Shown piece after piece: positions 12,481-22,156 of a stretch of 64,000 nucleotides of DNA. Position numbers and translations under genes: made by a program. A model generated the notes under the pieces. That model worked only from the letters and a program-made list of their open reading frames with translations, ran no database searches and was not told the DNA's origin. The stretch's first letter is position 1, and each line of letters begins with the position of its first letter. Source of the stretch: Ketogulonicigenium vulgare WSH-001. Lineage in GTDB: Bacteria; Pseudomonadota; Alphaproteobacteria; Rhodobacterales; Rhodobacteraceae. The stretch is taken from positions 1,552,501 to 1,616,500 of the forward strand of contig NC_017384.1 in the NCBI RefSeq assembly GCF_000223375.1, in the 5' to 3' direction.

Positions 12481-15400
12481 CCGCTTTCTCTCGTCATATC
12501 CGGCACTGGCCGGCGAAAGATCTCGCGCAGGAAACCGGGGGCCAGCAGCGATAGCGGGTTCGCCGCCACCTGCACCTGCCCCGCAGTTCCGCCCAACGTA
12601 AAGGTCATGCCAAAAACCCCTTCGCCGGGCCGCGTCATCACTTGTCCAATTCCGTTCAGGAAATAGACCGGCGAGACGACGCCCTGAAAATCCAACACCG
12701 CATCGCGCGTGCTGTATGCGCCATCCAGCGATATGCCAAGCCCCGGCCCAACCGCAGCGCTGGAAAGCAGCGTCACGCCGCCCGGGCTGACCCGGAATGT
12801 CGCGTCGACCGTGTCGAACACCACCCCCTGCCCCGAGATCTGTTGGATCAACCCCAGAACCGAGGCCGCATCCAGCACCTGTGCCAGCGCGGGCGCATCC
12901 AGAATACGCAGACCGCGTGCGGAAAACTGGCCAAGATAATCCGATGCACCATCGGGCACCAAGGTCAGGGTAAAGCCCTCGCCTCGCGCCGCGCCTGACA
13001 GGCGCAAAGATTGCAGCAGCGCGCCTGCATCTGCGCCGGTGATCTGCACGCCTTGACGTCCGTTTTGCGTGAACACCGCCCCCTCAACGGCGACGCCGCC
13101 ATTGATCCGCGCTGTAAAACGCCCCGAATAGCCGCCGGTCGGGTTGAAATCACCGCTGAGGTCGGTCAGCACCAGCCCGTCGAAAACTTCGAACTGATCC
13201 AGCCGCAGCGCAAGCGGCCCCGCATTGCCGGTTGTAGCGCCGCCCAGGGATTGCAGGCCGCTCAGGCGTACCGAGCCGCCACGCAGCGCTGTGCGCAACG
13301 GCCGCCCCTGCCCCTGCCCAGTCAATGTCATCGCTGAATTCAGCCATCCGTTCAATTGGATACGGTCAAACCGCGCCTCGGCCAAACCGCCCCCTTCCGC
13401 CATTGCAAGCTGTCCGCGCAAATCAAGACCGGGCGCCGAGAGCGTCAATGCCGAAACCTGCGCCGGGGTACTGAGTGTTCCCGTGACCTGCAAATTGCCG
13501 CGCGAGGCCGCCCCCTTTTGCCAGCCAAAGGCCCCCGCATTGATCGCAAGGCCCGCAAGGTCGCTGGTCAAACTGAAGGCAGGCGGCGCGCCGGGGATGA
13601 TATCGACCTGCAACTGGCCCGGCGCAGCGCCCGACGTCGTCAGCGGCAGCTCGATCGCCAGCGCTTGCAGCAGCGCGTCCGACACAGCGACATCTGCCGT
13701 CACCTGCGATCCTGGCGTGCCAAAATTATGCTGCCACCGCGCCGTCGCATCCGCGCCATTGAGTTGCACGGGGCCGGACACGGCCACATGCGCGCGGTCA
13801 ACATCAACGGATAGTACGTTTGATGTCAAATGCTTGCCCGGCACGATCTGGTCACTCGTGACATCTTGCATGGCGGCGGAAAAAGCGAAATCGACGCTGC
13901 CCGCAGGCATCGGCGTGTGCAGCGGAAAGGTCACCCAGCCCTGCATCTGCGCCCTGCCATCGGCCAAATCCACCGGCACATTCGCCTTGGTCATATAGCC
14001 AAAGGGCGGCAGATCCAGCACCGACAGCATCGCGGGGATTGTACCTTCGGCCTGCAAATCCAGCCGCGCGCCAACCGCGGGGCCATGCATATCCGCGATG
14101 GTAAAGGTCGACCCCGCCATATCCAGCGGCCCGCCGGTGGGCGCGGTCGCCGTGCCTTTGGTCACGCCGATCCCCAATCGGCCGGCGGTGATTTCAACAA
14201 AACCTTCGCTATCCTCGATCAACGGCAGTTGCGGCAAGCCGCGAATGTCCAGCGCGCGAAAGCCGGTCGACAGCGCCCAGGTGAACGGCCCATCATCCAG
14301 CTTTCGCAGCGACAGATGCGGGGACACGGCCTCGCCGCCCGACAGATTCGCCGCCATCCAGCGATGCGGCGCCGCCCGCATCGACTGCGGCCACAGCCCG
14401 ACCAGACGTTCCGTCGGCAGGCGATCCATCTGGGCATCGACCATCAGGCTCCAACCATCGGGCGAGATTGCGACCGTGCCGTCGGCCTGCAGCAACCCGC
14501 CACTTTCATCGCGCAGCGACAGGCCCGCAATCTCGATCCGCAGCGGATCGAGCGTGACGCGAAAATCCGCAGCCGCTGCGGCAAGTTGCGCAGGCTCATC
14601 GTAAAAACCCGGCGGCGAGACGGTGATATCGTCCATCTCAAGCTGCGAGACGATCTGCTGCGGCAGTCCGGCCTGAAAATCCTGCAAATAGGTGGTGCCG
14701 CGCGCCGTATACGAGATCCAAGGCGCGCTGACCTGCATATGCTGCAATGCGACCCGCTGCGCCGCCGGATCATAGGACAGAGCCAGATCGAGGTTATCGA
14801 ACCGCGCCCCCGGCGGCCCGACATCAGGCAACAGCGCGCCGCCGGGCACATTGAGCTGCGCCGACATAGCCGTCATCGCGCCACTCTCGCCCATTTCAAT
14901 CTGCAACTCGCCCGAGAGTTTCGCGTCCAAAAGGCTCAGCACGCCCAGACCAGGGATCTCTTGCCCCAGATCCGCGGCCGCCGCATCCGTCACCCGCATC
15001 TGCGCAACTGCGGCCGGTGAATGGCGCGGGCTTTGATAGGTCAGCGCCAGCCGTGTCGCATAATCGCGCCCCGACAAGACCGCCGCATCCGCCGTCAGAC
15101 GCGTATTTTGTGCATCCAGCACCATCCGCAATGTGCCGCCATCCAGCGTCAGACTACGCTCGCCGCGCAAATCCGTATAGCGCAGCACGACGCCCGCGAT
15201 ATCAACTTCGCGCAGGGCCTCGAAAATCGGGGCCTCGAAAATCTCGTCGAACTGTTGGAAAACGCTGGCAAATTCGGTGTAATTCAGGCCATTCGCTTGT
15301 GGCACCATGCCAAAATCAATCGCCAGAGCGCCATCCGCATTACGTGTCAGATCCACCTCGGCCGCAGCGCTTGTGATCCGTTGCACCAATAGCTCGCGCC

Positions 15401-15794
15401 GCAGGACCAACCCCCGCGGCGAAAGGTGCAGGTTGACCGCCGGAAGATGTGCAATGCGGCGATCCGCGCCGTCAAACACCGTCGCATCTGAAATCGTCAC
15501 CACCGGATGCAGGTCGCGCTGCATATGCACGCTGAGGCCGCCAAAGGTGATCCGCCCCTCGCCCAAAGCCTCGCTGGCGATACTGGCCACCTCGTCGCGC
15601 AGCCAGCGCGGGGCGGCGACATCGCGGCCGATCGCATAGCCCAGCAGCAGCAGGCAAAGGCTGAACGCCACCCCAAGGCACAGGGCAACCGTCCCGCAAC
15701 ATAGCCCCCATAACCCAAAGCGTCGCCGAGGGGGCGCCTTGGGCCTGAGCGGCATGCGCTGCTCGACACGCGGTGGAGGGCATCGACCCGCCAT
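12477..15794 (-). CDS. AsmA/YhdP-like large envelope protein (DUF3971 type)
   Basis: An 1105-residue protein with one N-terminal membrane anchor (about residues 27-53, [22 protein letters not shown]) after a short basic cytoplasmic tail. The rest is a long, beta-rich periplasmic region with repeated DLRG/GAxxT-type strands, as in AsmA-family proteins (YhdP, TamB) that bridge inner and outer membranes and move phospholipid. The C-terminal part (about residues 870-1090: [22 protein letters not shown]) matches the AsmA/DUF3971 end. TGAGGTGAT precedes the ATG; an alternative ATG is at 15755. Confidence 0.8.
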   Translation of the reverse strand: MAGRCPPPRVEQRMPLRPKAPPRRRFGLWGLCCGTVALCLGVAFSLCLLLLGYAIGRDVAAPRWLRDEVASIASEALGEGRITFGGLSVHMQRDLHPVVTISDATVFDGADRRIAHLPAVNLHLSPRGLVLRRELLVQRITSAAAEVDLTRNADGALAIDFGMVPQANGLNYTEFASVFQQFDEIFEAPIFEALREVDIAGVVLRYTDLRGERSLTLDGGTLRMVLDAQNTRLTADAAVLSGRDYATRLALTYQSPRHSPAAVAQMRVTDAAAADLGQEIPGLGVLSLLDAKLSGELQIEMGESGAMTAMSAQLNVPGGALLPDVGPPGARFDNLDLALSYDPAAQRVALQHMQVSAPWISYTARGTTYLQDFQAGLPQQIVSQLEMDDITVSPPGFYDEPAQLAAAAADFRVTLDPLRIEIAGLSLRDESGGLLQADGTVAISPDGWSLMVDAQMDRLPTERLVGLWPQSMRAAPHRWMAANLSGGEAVSPHLSLRKLDDGPFTWALSTGFRALDIRGLPQLPLIEDSEGFVEITAGRLGIGVTKGTATAPTGGPLDMAGSTFTIADMHGPAVGARLDLQAEGTIPAMLSVLDLPPFGYMTKANVPVDLADGRAQMQGWVTFPLHTPMPAGSVDFAFSAAMQDVTSDQIVPGKHLTSNVLSVDVDRAHVAVSGPVQLNGADATARWQHNFGTPGSQVTADVAVSDALLQALAIELPLTTSGAAPGQLQVDIIPGAPPAFSLTSDLAGLAINAGAFGWQKGAASRGNLQVTGTLSTPAQVSALTLSAPGLDLRGQLAMAEGGGLAEARFDRIQLNGWLNSAMTLTGQGQGRPLRTALRGGSVRLSGLQSLGGATTGNAGPLALRLDQFEVFDGLVLTDLSGDFNPTGGYSGRFTARINGGVAVEGAVFTQNGRQGVQITGADAGALLQSLRLSGAARGEGFTLTLVPDGASDYLGQFSARGLRILDAPALAQVLDAASVLGLIQQISGQGVVFDTVDATFRVSPGGVTLLSSAAVGPGLGISLDGAYSTRDAVLDFQGVVSPVYFLNGIGQVMTRPGEGVFGMTFTLGGTAGQVQVAANPLSLLAPGFLREIFRRPVPDMTRESG

Positions 15795-15903
15795 ATCACC
15801 TCAAACCTTGGCACCCGTTTTGGGGTTTTGTCTTTATCTTCACAGTCATAATCTTCGCAGGCTTCGACAGAAAATAAAACCAACTGAACCCAAAAGGCCA
15901 AAA

Positions 15904-16392
15904 ATGCCCAAAGACCAGCCGATGACCCGCCTGCAAGCGGGCGATACTGCCCCCAATTTCACCCTTCCCGGCCATGACGGCAAAACCTATCACCTGTCGG
16001 ATTTTCGCGGCCAGCGCGTGGTGCTGTTCTTTTACCCCGCCGATAACACCCCGACCTGCACGACCGAGAATGCGGAATTCGCCACCCACGCCGAGGCCTT
16101 TGCCGCCGCCGGTGTGCAATTGATCGGGATCAACCGCGACAGCCTTGCAAAGCACACGAAATTCGCGGCCAAGCTGGCGCTGCCTTTTCCGCTGCTGACA
16201 GATGAAGATGGCGCGGTGTCCGGGGCCTATGATGTCTGGCAAGAGAAATCGACCTTTGGCAAAACCTATATGGGAATCCTGCGCACGACATTTCTGATCG
16301 GCACCGATGGTCGTCTGGAAATGGTCTGGCCGGTCACGCGACTTGCCGGTCATGTTGACAGTGTTTTGACCAGCTGCCTTTCCAAAAACTAA
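15904..16392 (+). CDS. bcp: Thioredoxin-dependent peroxiredoxin, Bcp/PrxQ type
   Basis: Reduces H2O2 and organic peroxides. From the ATG at 15904 (AAAAGG upstream) it is 162 residues, normal for the family; the longer frame from 15739 is upstream read-through. The fold starts [15 protein letters not shown], and the peroxidatic Cys lies in [11 protein letters not shown]. The Gly usual before this Cys is Thr, and the Bcp resolving Cys five residues on is missing. A Cys near the C-terminus (LTSCLSKN) could serve instead, or the enzyme is 1-Cys. Confidence 0.9.
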   Translation: MPKDQPMTRLQAGDTAPNFTLPGHDGKTYHLSDFRGQRVVLFFYPADNTPTCTTENAEFATHAEAFAAAGVQLIGINRDSLAKHTKFAAKLALPFPLLTDEDGAVSGAYDVWQEKSTFGKTYMGILRTTFLIGTDGRLEMVWPVTRLAGHVDSVLTSCLSKN

Positions 16393-16575
16393 CCAAATGC
16401 TATCGAATCGTGCGTAAGTGCCCTTTGCGTCGGCGGATAGCCGCCGATACCGGCGTGGTTTGGCCGATCGGATGGAACCAAACCCTCGAAACGGTTGTCA
16501 GCCCCGCCCCTCGTTGCCTAACAGGTCTCAGGCAGTCGCAGCGACGGCACGCCACAGACGAAAAACGAGGGACCT

Positions 16576-17895
16576 GTGCGCTTACCGCTACGACACAGAA
16601 TTCACGCCGCGCTTGAGCGTCATTTGCCCGAGCGTCGACTGTTCATTCGATCCGACACGCAGACGCGCTTTATCCGTCTGCGTCCCGTCACGCAGATTAT
16701 CGCCATTACGGGCTGTAGCCTGCTGGTGGGATGGTCGGTGATCGCGACCTCGATCGTATTGATGGATGCGATCAGCGCCGGCAATTACCGCGCGCAGGCC
16801 GAACGCGACAAGATGCTCTATGAGGCGCGGCTCGAGGCGCTGTCATCCGAACGCGACAGCCGCGCGGTCGAGGCGATCGCCGCGCAAGAACGGTTCCAAG
16901 CCGCGCTGACGCAGGTCTCGCAGATGCAGACCGATCTGCTGACACTGGAAGACCAACGGGTCGAACTGGAATCGGGCCTTGCCGCGGTCCACGCCACGTT
17001 GCGCCGCACGGTGTCGGAACGCGACAGTGCCCGCAGTCAGTCCGCAAACCTTTTGGCCCAGATTGATGGCGCGCAAGATGTAACATCAGGCCCCTCGGAC
17101 GAAGAGCTGACCAGCACGCTGGATATGATGTCAAATGCGCTGGCCGAAACCGCTGCACATCGCGATGCCTCTGACGCCACCGCCCAAACCGCCGCCATCA
17201 ATGCCGCCGACCTCGAGCTGGAACTGCGCCTGATGCAAGAGCGCAACGGCGAGATCTTTAGCCAGTTGGAAGAAGCGATGCAGGTCTCGGTCGAGCCACT
17301 GTCGCGCATGTTCCGTGCCGCCGGCCTTGATCCAGACGATCTGATCAACCAGGTACGGCGCGGCTATTCGGGCCAGGGCGGACCGCTGACGCCGCTGCAA
17401 TATTCCACCTCGGGCAGCGCAATCAACCCGGATGTCGAGCGTGCGAATCGCATTCTGGGGGCGCTGGACAATATCAATATGTATCGCACCGCCGTCGATC
17501 TGGTGCCCGTTGCACAGCCCTTTCGCAGCGGCGCGGCGCGGTTGACATCCAATTTTGGCACCCGCTGGAACCGCGCGCATGAGGGCCTTGATTTCGGCAT
17601 GCCCATCGGCACGCCCGTCTATGCAACCGCCGAAGGCACCGTGACTTTTGCCGGATGGCAGTCGGGCTATGGGCGTATCGTTAAGATCCGTCATCAATTT
17701 GGCTTTGAAACACGTTACGCCCATTTGAACGAGATCAACGTGCGCGTGGGACAAAGGGTATCGCGCGGCGACCATATTGCTGATAGTGGTAACACAGGAC
17801 GATCGACTGGCCCTCACCTGCACTACGAGGTGCGTGTGAACGGCGCGGCGCAAAATCCCCTTAATTACATAAGAGCTGGACGCGATGTTTTCTAA
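16576..17895 (+). CDS. M23 (LytM) peptidoglycan endopeptidase with DUF5930-type N-terminus
   Basis: A 439-residue membrane-anchored protein. Order: basic N-tail, one membrane segment (about residues 37-60), a coiled coil (about 75-155) and a C-terminal M23 zinc metallopeptidase with HEGLDFG at about 335 and HLHYEV at about 414. These are the metal-binding motifs, so it is likely an active cross-link-cleaving enzyme. It starts with GTG after ACGAGGGA. It overlaps the bactofilin gene by 11 bp; M23-bactofilin pairs are known to couple wall cleavage to cell shape. Confidence 0.9.
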   Translation: MRLPLRHRIHAALERHLPERRLFIRSDTQTRFIRLRPVTQIIAITGCSLLVGWSVIATSIVLMDAISAGNYRAQAERDKMLYEARLEALSSERDSRAVEAIAAQERFQAALTQVSQMQTDLLTLEDQRVELESGLAAVHATLRRTVSERDSARSQSANLLAQIDGAQDVTSGPSDEELTSTLDMMSNALAETAAHRDASDATAQTAAINAADLELELRLMQERNGEIFSQLEEAMQVSVEPLSRMFRAAGLDPDDLINQVRRGYSGQGGPLTPLQYSTSGSAINPDVERANRILGALDNINMYRTAVDLVPVAQPFRSGAARLTSNFGTRWNRAHEGLDFGMPIGTPVYATAEGTVTFAGWQSGYGRIVKIRHQFGFETRYAHLNEINVRVGQRVSRGDHIADSGNTGRSTGPHLHYEVRVNGAAQNPLNYIRAGRDVF

Positions 17896-18385
17896 GAGCA
17901 AAATTAACGAACCCGGAAACAAAACACCTGAACAGGCCGCAACGCCCAGCCAACCCGCTGCAGCGACAACGCCTGCTCCGTCTTATTCCGCAGCCCCCGC
18001 GGTCAAGCCAAAGCCGCCGGCTTCGGTTCTGTCGTCGGATCTGCATATCACCGGCAATATCCGCACCAGCGGCGATGTTCAGATCGAAGGTCAGGTTGAT
18101 GGCGACATCCGCGCCCATCTGCTGATCATCGGCGAAGGCGCAACCGTGCGCGGCGAGCTGATTGCCGATGATATCGTAATCAACGGTCGCATCGTGGGCC
18201 GCGTACGCGGCCTGAAAGTGCGCTTGACCTCGACCGCGCGTGTCGAAGGCGACATCATCCACAAGACGATCGCGATTGAATCGGGTGCCCATTTCGAGGG
18301 TTCGGTGCAGCGCCACGAAGACCCGATCACCGGCGAATCAAAGCAAAAAGCACTGGCGAAGCCCGTCGACGACCAAGGCGTCTAA
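17885..18385 (+). CDS. Bactofilin (polymer-forming cytoskeletal protein)
   Basis: A 166-residue protein with a disordered proline/alanine-rich N-tail (about residues 1-42), then the bactofilin beta-helix (about 43-145) with repeats such as GDVQIEGQVDGDIRAHLL and GATVRGELIADDIVINGRIVG, and a short charged tail. Bactofilins polymerise without nucleotide at the membrane and scaffold wall enzymes. The overlapping upstream M23 peptidase is the obvious partner. A strong terminator follows. Confidence 0.92.
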   Translation: MFSKSKINEPGNKTPEQAATPSQPAAATTPAPSYSAAPAVKPKPPASVLSSDLHITGNIRTSGDVQIEGQVDGDIRAHLLIIGEGATVRGELIADDIVINGRIVGRVRGLKVRLTSTARVEGDIIHKTIAIESGAHFEGSVQRHEDPITGESKQKALAKPVDDQGV

Positions 18386-18393
18386 ACCCATCG

Positions 18394-18428
18394 AAAACGC
18401 CCGGCAGTTACGCTGCCGGGCGTTTTTC
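18394..18428 (+). terminator. Terminator after the M23-bactofilin operon
   Basis: A perfect 14-bp stem (18394-18407 with 18413-18426), loop TTACG, ending in a T run on the plus strand. The stem is A/T-flanked on both sides, so it may also stop minus-strand transcription from the spike-base gene. Confidence 0.92.
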
Positions 18429-18435
18429 ATTGCGC

Positions 18436-18702
18436 CTACCAGACACCGACGATCCCGCTGGCCGTGGTGCCCGTCGTCCAAACGCGCCGTACCCGCACCG
18501 GCAGCGGCACGCCCACCAAAATGGGCAGCGTCACAATCGCGCCGCCTTCCATCATCGTCACACGCACCGTGCCAGCCGTCGTCGCATAAAGCGCGCGGGG
18601 GAACACGCTTAGATCCGCCGTATTCGACGTGGTAATCGCGACCGCCTGCGCAGCCGGGCTTTCCAGCCCGCCGGACATGCTTTGGAAATAATCATTGGGC
18701 AT
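18436..18702 (-). CDS. Spike base protein-like, RCAP_Rcc01079 family (GTA/phage head spike)
   Basis: An 88-residue protein starting MPNDYFQ behind AGGAGGGG. Its pattern (SPAAQAVAITTSNTADL, RALYATTAGTVRV, VPLPVRVRRVWTTGTTASG) is that of the small beta-structured protein forming the base of head spikes in the Rhodobacter capsulatus gene transfer agent. No capsid, portal, tail or fibre gene is nearby, so it is an orphan copy, perhaps a relic or a distant GTA locus. Assignment is from remembered family pattern, not a search. Confidence 0.6.
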   Translation of the reverse strand: MPNDYFQSMSGGLESPAAQAVAITTSNTADLSVFPRALYATTAGTVRVTMMEGGAIVTLPILVGVPLPVRVRRVWTTGTTASGIVGVW

Positions 18703-18786
18703 CGGCCCCTCCTGCCTTTTGAAAACAGGGCAAGGATGGGGGCCGCGCCTTAAGATATCGGCAGCCTAGCGCGCGATGGTGTTGCG

Positions 18787-19677
18787 TTACTCGCCGCTGC
18801 CACGGCTGAGCAGATCAACCGGAATTTTCAAGTAACGACGACCGTTCGCCTCGGGCGCGGGCAATCTGCCACCGTTGATATTCACCTGCAGCGCATGGAG
18901 GATCAGTTTTGGCATCGGCAAGGTGGCATCACGCGCCTCGCGTGCGGCGATAAAGTCCTCGCGCGTTTTATAGCGCGACAGATGGACGTTCGTGGCAAGC
19001 TGCTCGGCAATCGAGGATTGCCACGTCACATCGCGTCCGGCGGGCATATAATCGTGGCCGGTAAAAAGGCGGGTCTCGGGCGGCAAGGCAAGGATCGCCT
19101 GCATCGACTCCCACAGCGCCGCCGCGCTGCCGCCGGGGAAATCCGCCCGCGCCGTGCCGCTGTCGGGCTGAAAGATCGTGTCATGGATAAAGGCCGCATC
19201 CCCAATGACATAGGTGATCGAGGCCAACGTATGCCCCGGTGAGTGCATGACATAGCCGGTAAGGCCACCGACGCTGAACGTGTCGCCTGCGTGGAACAGG
19301 TGATCCCATTGGCTGCCGTCTTGGGGGAAATCCGGCCAGTTATAGAAATCGGCCCACAGCTTTTGCACGCCGGTCACATAGGCGCCGGTCGCCATTGGCG
19401 CGCCCAGCTTTTCTTTCAGATAAGGCGCGGCAGAAAAGTGGTCGGCATGGGGATGCGTGTCCAAAATCCACGCGACGCTATAGCCGCGCTCGGCCACAAA
19501 ACCCAAGATGCGATCGGCGTTTTCGGTCCAGGTTTGCCCGGACTTTTCATCGTAATCGTAAACGGGATCGATGATCACACAGGTTTTCGCGGCCGGGTCG
19601 GCCACGACATATTGCAGCGATCCGGTGCGTTTGTCGTGAAAGACAGTCACTTCGGGCGATGGGCTGAGGGTCGTCAT
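18787..19677 (-). CDS. MBL-fold metallohydrolase, persulfide dioxygenase-like (ETHE1/Blh type)
   Basis: A 296-residue metallo-beta-lactamase-fold protein. The metal site is HPHADHF at about residue 85, a later His in MHSPGHT, and Asp in HDTIFQPDSGTARADFPGG; a terminal His lies in FTGHDY. The DTIFQPDSGTARADFPGG signature is shared with the ETHE1/Blh persulfide-oxidising group rather than glyoxalase II. It is likely a mononuclear iron sulfur-metabolism enzyme, but the substrate is inferred. No sulfurtransferase domain and no adjacent BigR-type regulator are present. Confidence 0.8.
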   Translation of the reverse strand: MTTLSPSPEVTVFHDKRTGSLQYVVADPAAKTCVIIDPVYDYDEKSGQTWTENADRILGFVAERGYSVAWILDTHPHADHFSAAPYLKEKLGAPMATGAYVTGVQKLWADFYNWPDFPQDGSQWDHLFHAGDTFSVGGLTGYVMHSPGHTLASITYVIGDAAFIHDTIFQPDSGTARADFPGGSAAALWESMQAILALPPETRLFTGHDYMPAGRDVTWQSSIAEQLATNVHLSRYKTREDFIAAREARDATLPMPKLILHALQVNINGGRLPAPEANGRRYLKIPVDLLSRGSGE

Positions 19678-19823
19678 GCAATCTTCTCAATATTCAGAAA
19701 CTTATCGCACCATAGGTCGCACGAAAGACATTGCAACAAGATGAATGTCGCAGTGTCAGGACAGGATGACATATCCCATCTGTTTCGGGCGTGTTTAGAG
19801 AAAATTCTTCGCCAGCCGGAGGC

Positions 19824-20759
19824 TTAGGCCGCCAAGCGCGCGGCCAGATACTGCGCCACACGCTCTAGCATCACAGCACCGGTGGTGATCCGCCCAGCGG
19901 ATGTGAACAGCCCATGCGCGTGATGCGGCAGGTGGATATGCTCGACTTCTGCCCCGGCCTGCGCCGCGGCTTCGGCATAGGCGATCCCCTCGTCCGCCAA
20001 TGGATCGAGGCCGCAGGTCAGGATAAACATGGGGACAGCGGCGATATCACCGCGCAGGGGTGACAGACGCGGATCGCTGCGATCTTGCGGCGCGGGCGCA
20101 TAGCTGTCGATGAACCACTCCATCCCGGCCGCAGCCAGTGAAAAGCCCGTCGCGACACGCGTATAGGACGGCGCGCGCTGCGCCAGATCGGTCACGGGAT
20201 ACAGCAGCACCTGCGCCAGTGGCTTTGCAATCCGACTATTGGTCAAGGCTGCCGCCAGATTACCGCCCGCGCTATCGCCGGCAAAGGCCAGCCGCGCGGG
20301 ATCAATTGCCAGCGCATCCGCCTGCGCGATCAGCCAGTTTAGCGCCGCGACGCTATCGTCATAGGGAATCGGAAATGGGTGCTCGGGCGCAAGGCGGTAA
20401 TCCACCGCAAAGACCGCAGCGCCGCTTTGGGCGGCAAGGTGCCGGCAAATCGTGTCATGCGTATCCAGCCCGCCCAACACCCAGCCGCCGCCATGCAAGA
20501 ACAGCACCGCAGGCAGAACACCCGCGATGATCGGGCGGTATTCGCGGATGGTAATCTCGGCCCCAGATACGGCGATCCGATGATCCACGACCTGCGGCAG
20601 CGGCACATGCGGCAGGCCATTCAGGGCGCAGCTTTGCATATAGGCGCGTCGCGCATCAGGCAGCGGCATATCGGCGTAGGGGGTGGGCGCAGCCTCGCGA
20701 TAGAGGCGCACCATATCGCGCGCGTCTTCGGCCACTTGATCCAATGGGATGATGCCCAT
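19824..20759 (-). CDS. Alpha/beta hydrolase, hormone-sensitive lipase (HSL) family
   Basis: A 311-residue esterase/lipase. It has the oxyanion motif FLHGGGWVLGG near residue 90, nucleophile GDSAGGN near residue 160, the acid residue in CGLDPLADEG near 250 and the catalytic His in HHAHGLF near 285. The N-terminal cap includes MVRLYREAA. These features match type IV (HSL) bacterial esterases acting on short-chain esters. AGGATAGGG precedes the start. Physiological substrate unknown. Confidence 0.88.
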   Translation of the reverse strand: MGIIPLDQVAEDARDMVRLYREAAPTPYADMPLPDARRAYMQSCALNGLPHVPLPQVVDHRIAVSGAEITIREYRPIIAGVLPAVLFLHGGGWVLGGLDTHDTICRHLAAQSGAAVFAVDYRLAPEHPFPIPYDDSVAALNWLIAQADALAIDPARLAFAGDSAGGNLAAALTNSRIAKPLAQVLLYPVTDLAQRAPSYTRVATGFSLAAAGMEWFIDSYAPAPQDRSDPRLSPLRGDIAAVPMFILTCGLDPLADEGIAYAEAAAQAGAEVEHIHLPHHAHGLFTSAGRITTGAVMLERVAQYLAARLAA

Positions 20760-20859
20760 CGCCCTATCCTCTTATCAATACGGATGATCGCCACTTTACG
20801 CCGCAGCGCCTGCGCGGAAAGGTGCAATCCATCCCTGTTCTATTCGCACCGGTGATTAT

Positions 20860-20905
20860 GGTAAAACCGCCCTGCGCAATCCACAATGCACAGGGCGGTT
20901 TTACC
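20860..20905. terminator. Terminator after the cyclophilin gene
   Basis: A perfect 15-bp stem, GGTAAAACCGCCCTG (20860-20874) with CAGGGCGGTTTTACC (20891-20905). It lies 6 bp beyond the minus-strand cyclophilin stop and carries A and T runs in its stem base on both sides, so it can act both ways. Confidence 0.88.
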
Positions 20906-20911
20906 AAGGTA

Positions 20912-21448
20912 TTAGCCCGCGATGCGTTTCACTTCGCTGATCGCGATTGGCGTGCGCAGGTGAGTCTGGTCAGCTTCGGCGCGTGCATAGAGGCGATCCA
21001 TCACGTCCCAGCCGCTTTCCACCTGACCAAAAGCGGCAAAGCCCAGACCGTCCGGCTGGCGCTTGCCGCCAAAATCCATGTCGGGATCTTCGTTCATCAT
21101 GATAAAGAACTCGGCCCCCGAATTGCCCGGCTCATACCGCCCCATCGCCAGCGTGCCGCGGATGTGGTGCAGGCCAGTGTCGCGCGTCGTCTCGAGCGGG
21201 ATTTTCGCGAAAGGCTGCGGGTCGTGCTCGCCCTTGGTGCGCCAGCCCCAATGCAGGGCCTGAATGTAATGGTCGCGCGGCGCTTCCTCGTTATGCGGGG
21301 TCACGATGCGGAACAGCGTCTGGTTGTTCAGCGCACCGCTGTCGACATATTGCAGGAAATTACCCGCCGAGATCGGCGCCTTGTCCAGATAAATGCGCAG
21401 GGTGATATCCCCTTCTTCGGTGCGCATCAGCACAAGCGGATTGGCCAT
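20912..21448 (-). CDS. Peptidyl-prolyl cis-trans isomerase, cyclophilin type
   Basis: A 178-residue cyclophilin with no signal peptide, so cytoplasmic. The fold shows IYLDKAPISAGNFLQYVD, the catalytic-pocket segment TLAMGRYEPGNSGAEFFIMM and GFAAFGQVESGWDVMDRL. The classical Phe-His contact residues are only partly conserved, as in several single-domain bacterial members. The ATG at 21448 has AAGGAG at good spacing; the earlier ATG at 21463 would add five residues and has none. Confidence 0.92.
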   Translation of the reverse strand: MANPLVLMRTEEGDITLRIYLDKAPISAGNFLQYVDSGALNNQTLFRIVTPHNEEAPRDHYIQALHWGWRTKGEHDPQPFAKIPLETTRDTGLHHIRGTLAMGRYEPGNSGAEFFIMMNEDPDMDFGGKRQPDGLGFAAFGQVESGWDVMDRLYARAEADQTHLRTPIAISEVKRIAG

Positions 21449-21475
21449 GAAAGGCTCCTTCATTCATTCGTTCGT

Positions 21476-22156
21476 TTAGCCCAGCAGCGTAAACACCAAC
21501 GGCACGACAACAGCCGTGGCCAAACCGTTCAACGCCATGCCAAGACCCGCAAAAGCCCCGGCAACCGCGCTGACCTGCATGGCGCGGGCGGTGGCAATGC
21601 CGTGGGCCGAGACGCCCATCGCAAAGCCGCGCGCCGCCGGATCACGCAGGCCGATACGGTTCATCAGCGGGCCTGCCACAACCGCGCCCAGCACACCAGT
21701 GATGATCGCAAGTGCCACGGTCAAAGACGGCAGGCCGCCGATGGCCTCCGACACGCCCACCGCAATGCCCGCCGTGATCGATTTGGGCACAAAAGAAAGC
21801 GCCATCGCCGGATCGACCCCCATCGCACTGGCGATCAGCCAGCCAGAGGCCGCCCCGACCGGCGCGCCAACCGCCAGCGCGCCCAGTACCGGCAGGGCCT
21901 GCTGACGGATCAGGCGGCGGGCGCGAAACAGCGAAACCGCAATCGCAACCGTCGCTGGCCCTAGCAGATAGGCAATCATCTGCGCCCCATCCAGATAGGT
22001 TTGGTAATCGGTGCCGGTGACCAGCAAGATCGCCACAATCACCGCAATCGAGATCAGCACTGGATTGACCACAGGATGAAAACCCGACCGGCGCGCAAGG
22101 CTTTGTGCACCGGCGAAAACGCCAACCGTCAGTGTCAGCCAGAAAAGGTCGATCAT
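21476..22156 (-). CDS. lrgB: LrgB/CidB-family membrane protein
   Basis: A 226-residue protein with about seven membrane segments and the LrgB signatures SITAGIAVGVSEAIGG and GFAMGVSAHGIATARA. With LrgA it forms a holin/antiholin-like pair, shown in some Gram-positive bacteria to affect murein hydrolase export or to transport pyruvate; which applies here is unknown. The start at 22156 overlaps the lrgA stop (ATGA) and has GAGGTCGGG upstream. The frame is open further upstream but lies inside lrgA. Confidence 0.88.
   Translation of the reverse strand: MIDLFWLTLTVGVFAGAQSLARRSGFHPVVNPVLISIAVIVAILLVTGTDYQTYLDGAQMIAYLLGPATVAIAVSLFRARRLIRQQALPVLGALAVGAPVGAASGWLIASAMGVDPAMALSFVPKSITAGIAVGVSEAIGGLPSLTVALAIITGVLGAVVAGPLMNRIGLRDPAARGFAMGVSAHGIATARAMQVSAVAGAFAGLGMALNGLATAVVVPLVFTLLG

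Noticed and set aside
13830..15020. Long plus-strand open frame opposite the AsmA-like gene
   Set aside because: Arg/His/Gln-rich composition with no family features; typical high-GC shadow of the real minus-strand gene.
18787..19823. BigR/SqrR-type operator upstream of the MBL gene
   Set aside because: Scanned 19678-19823 for an AT-rich palindrome of that type; none convincing.
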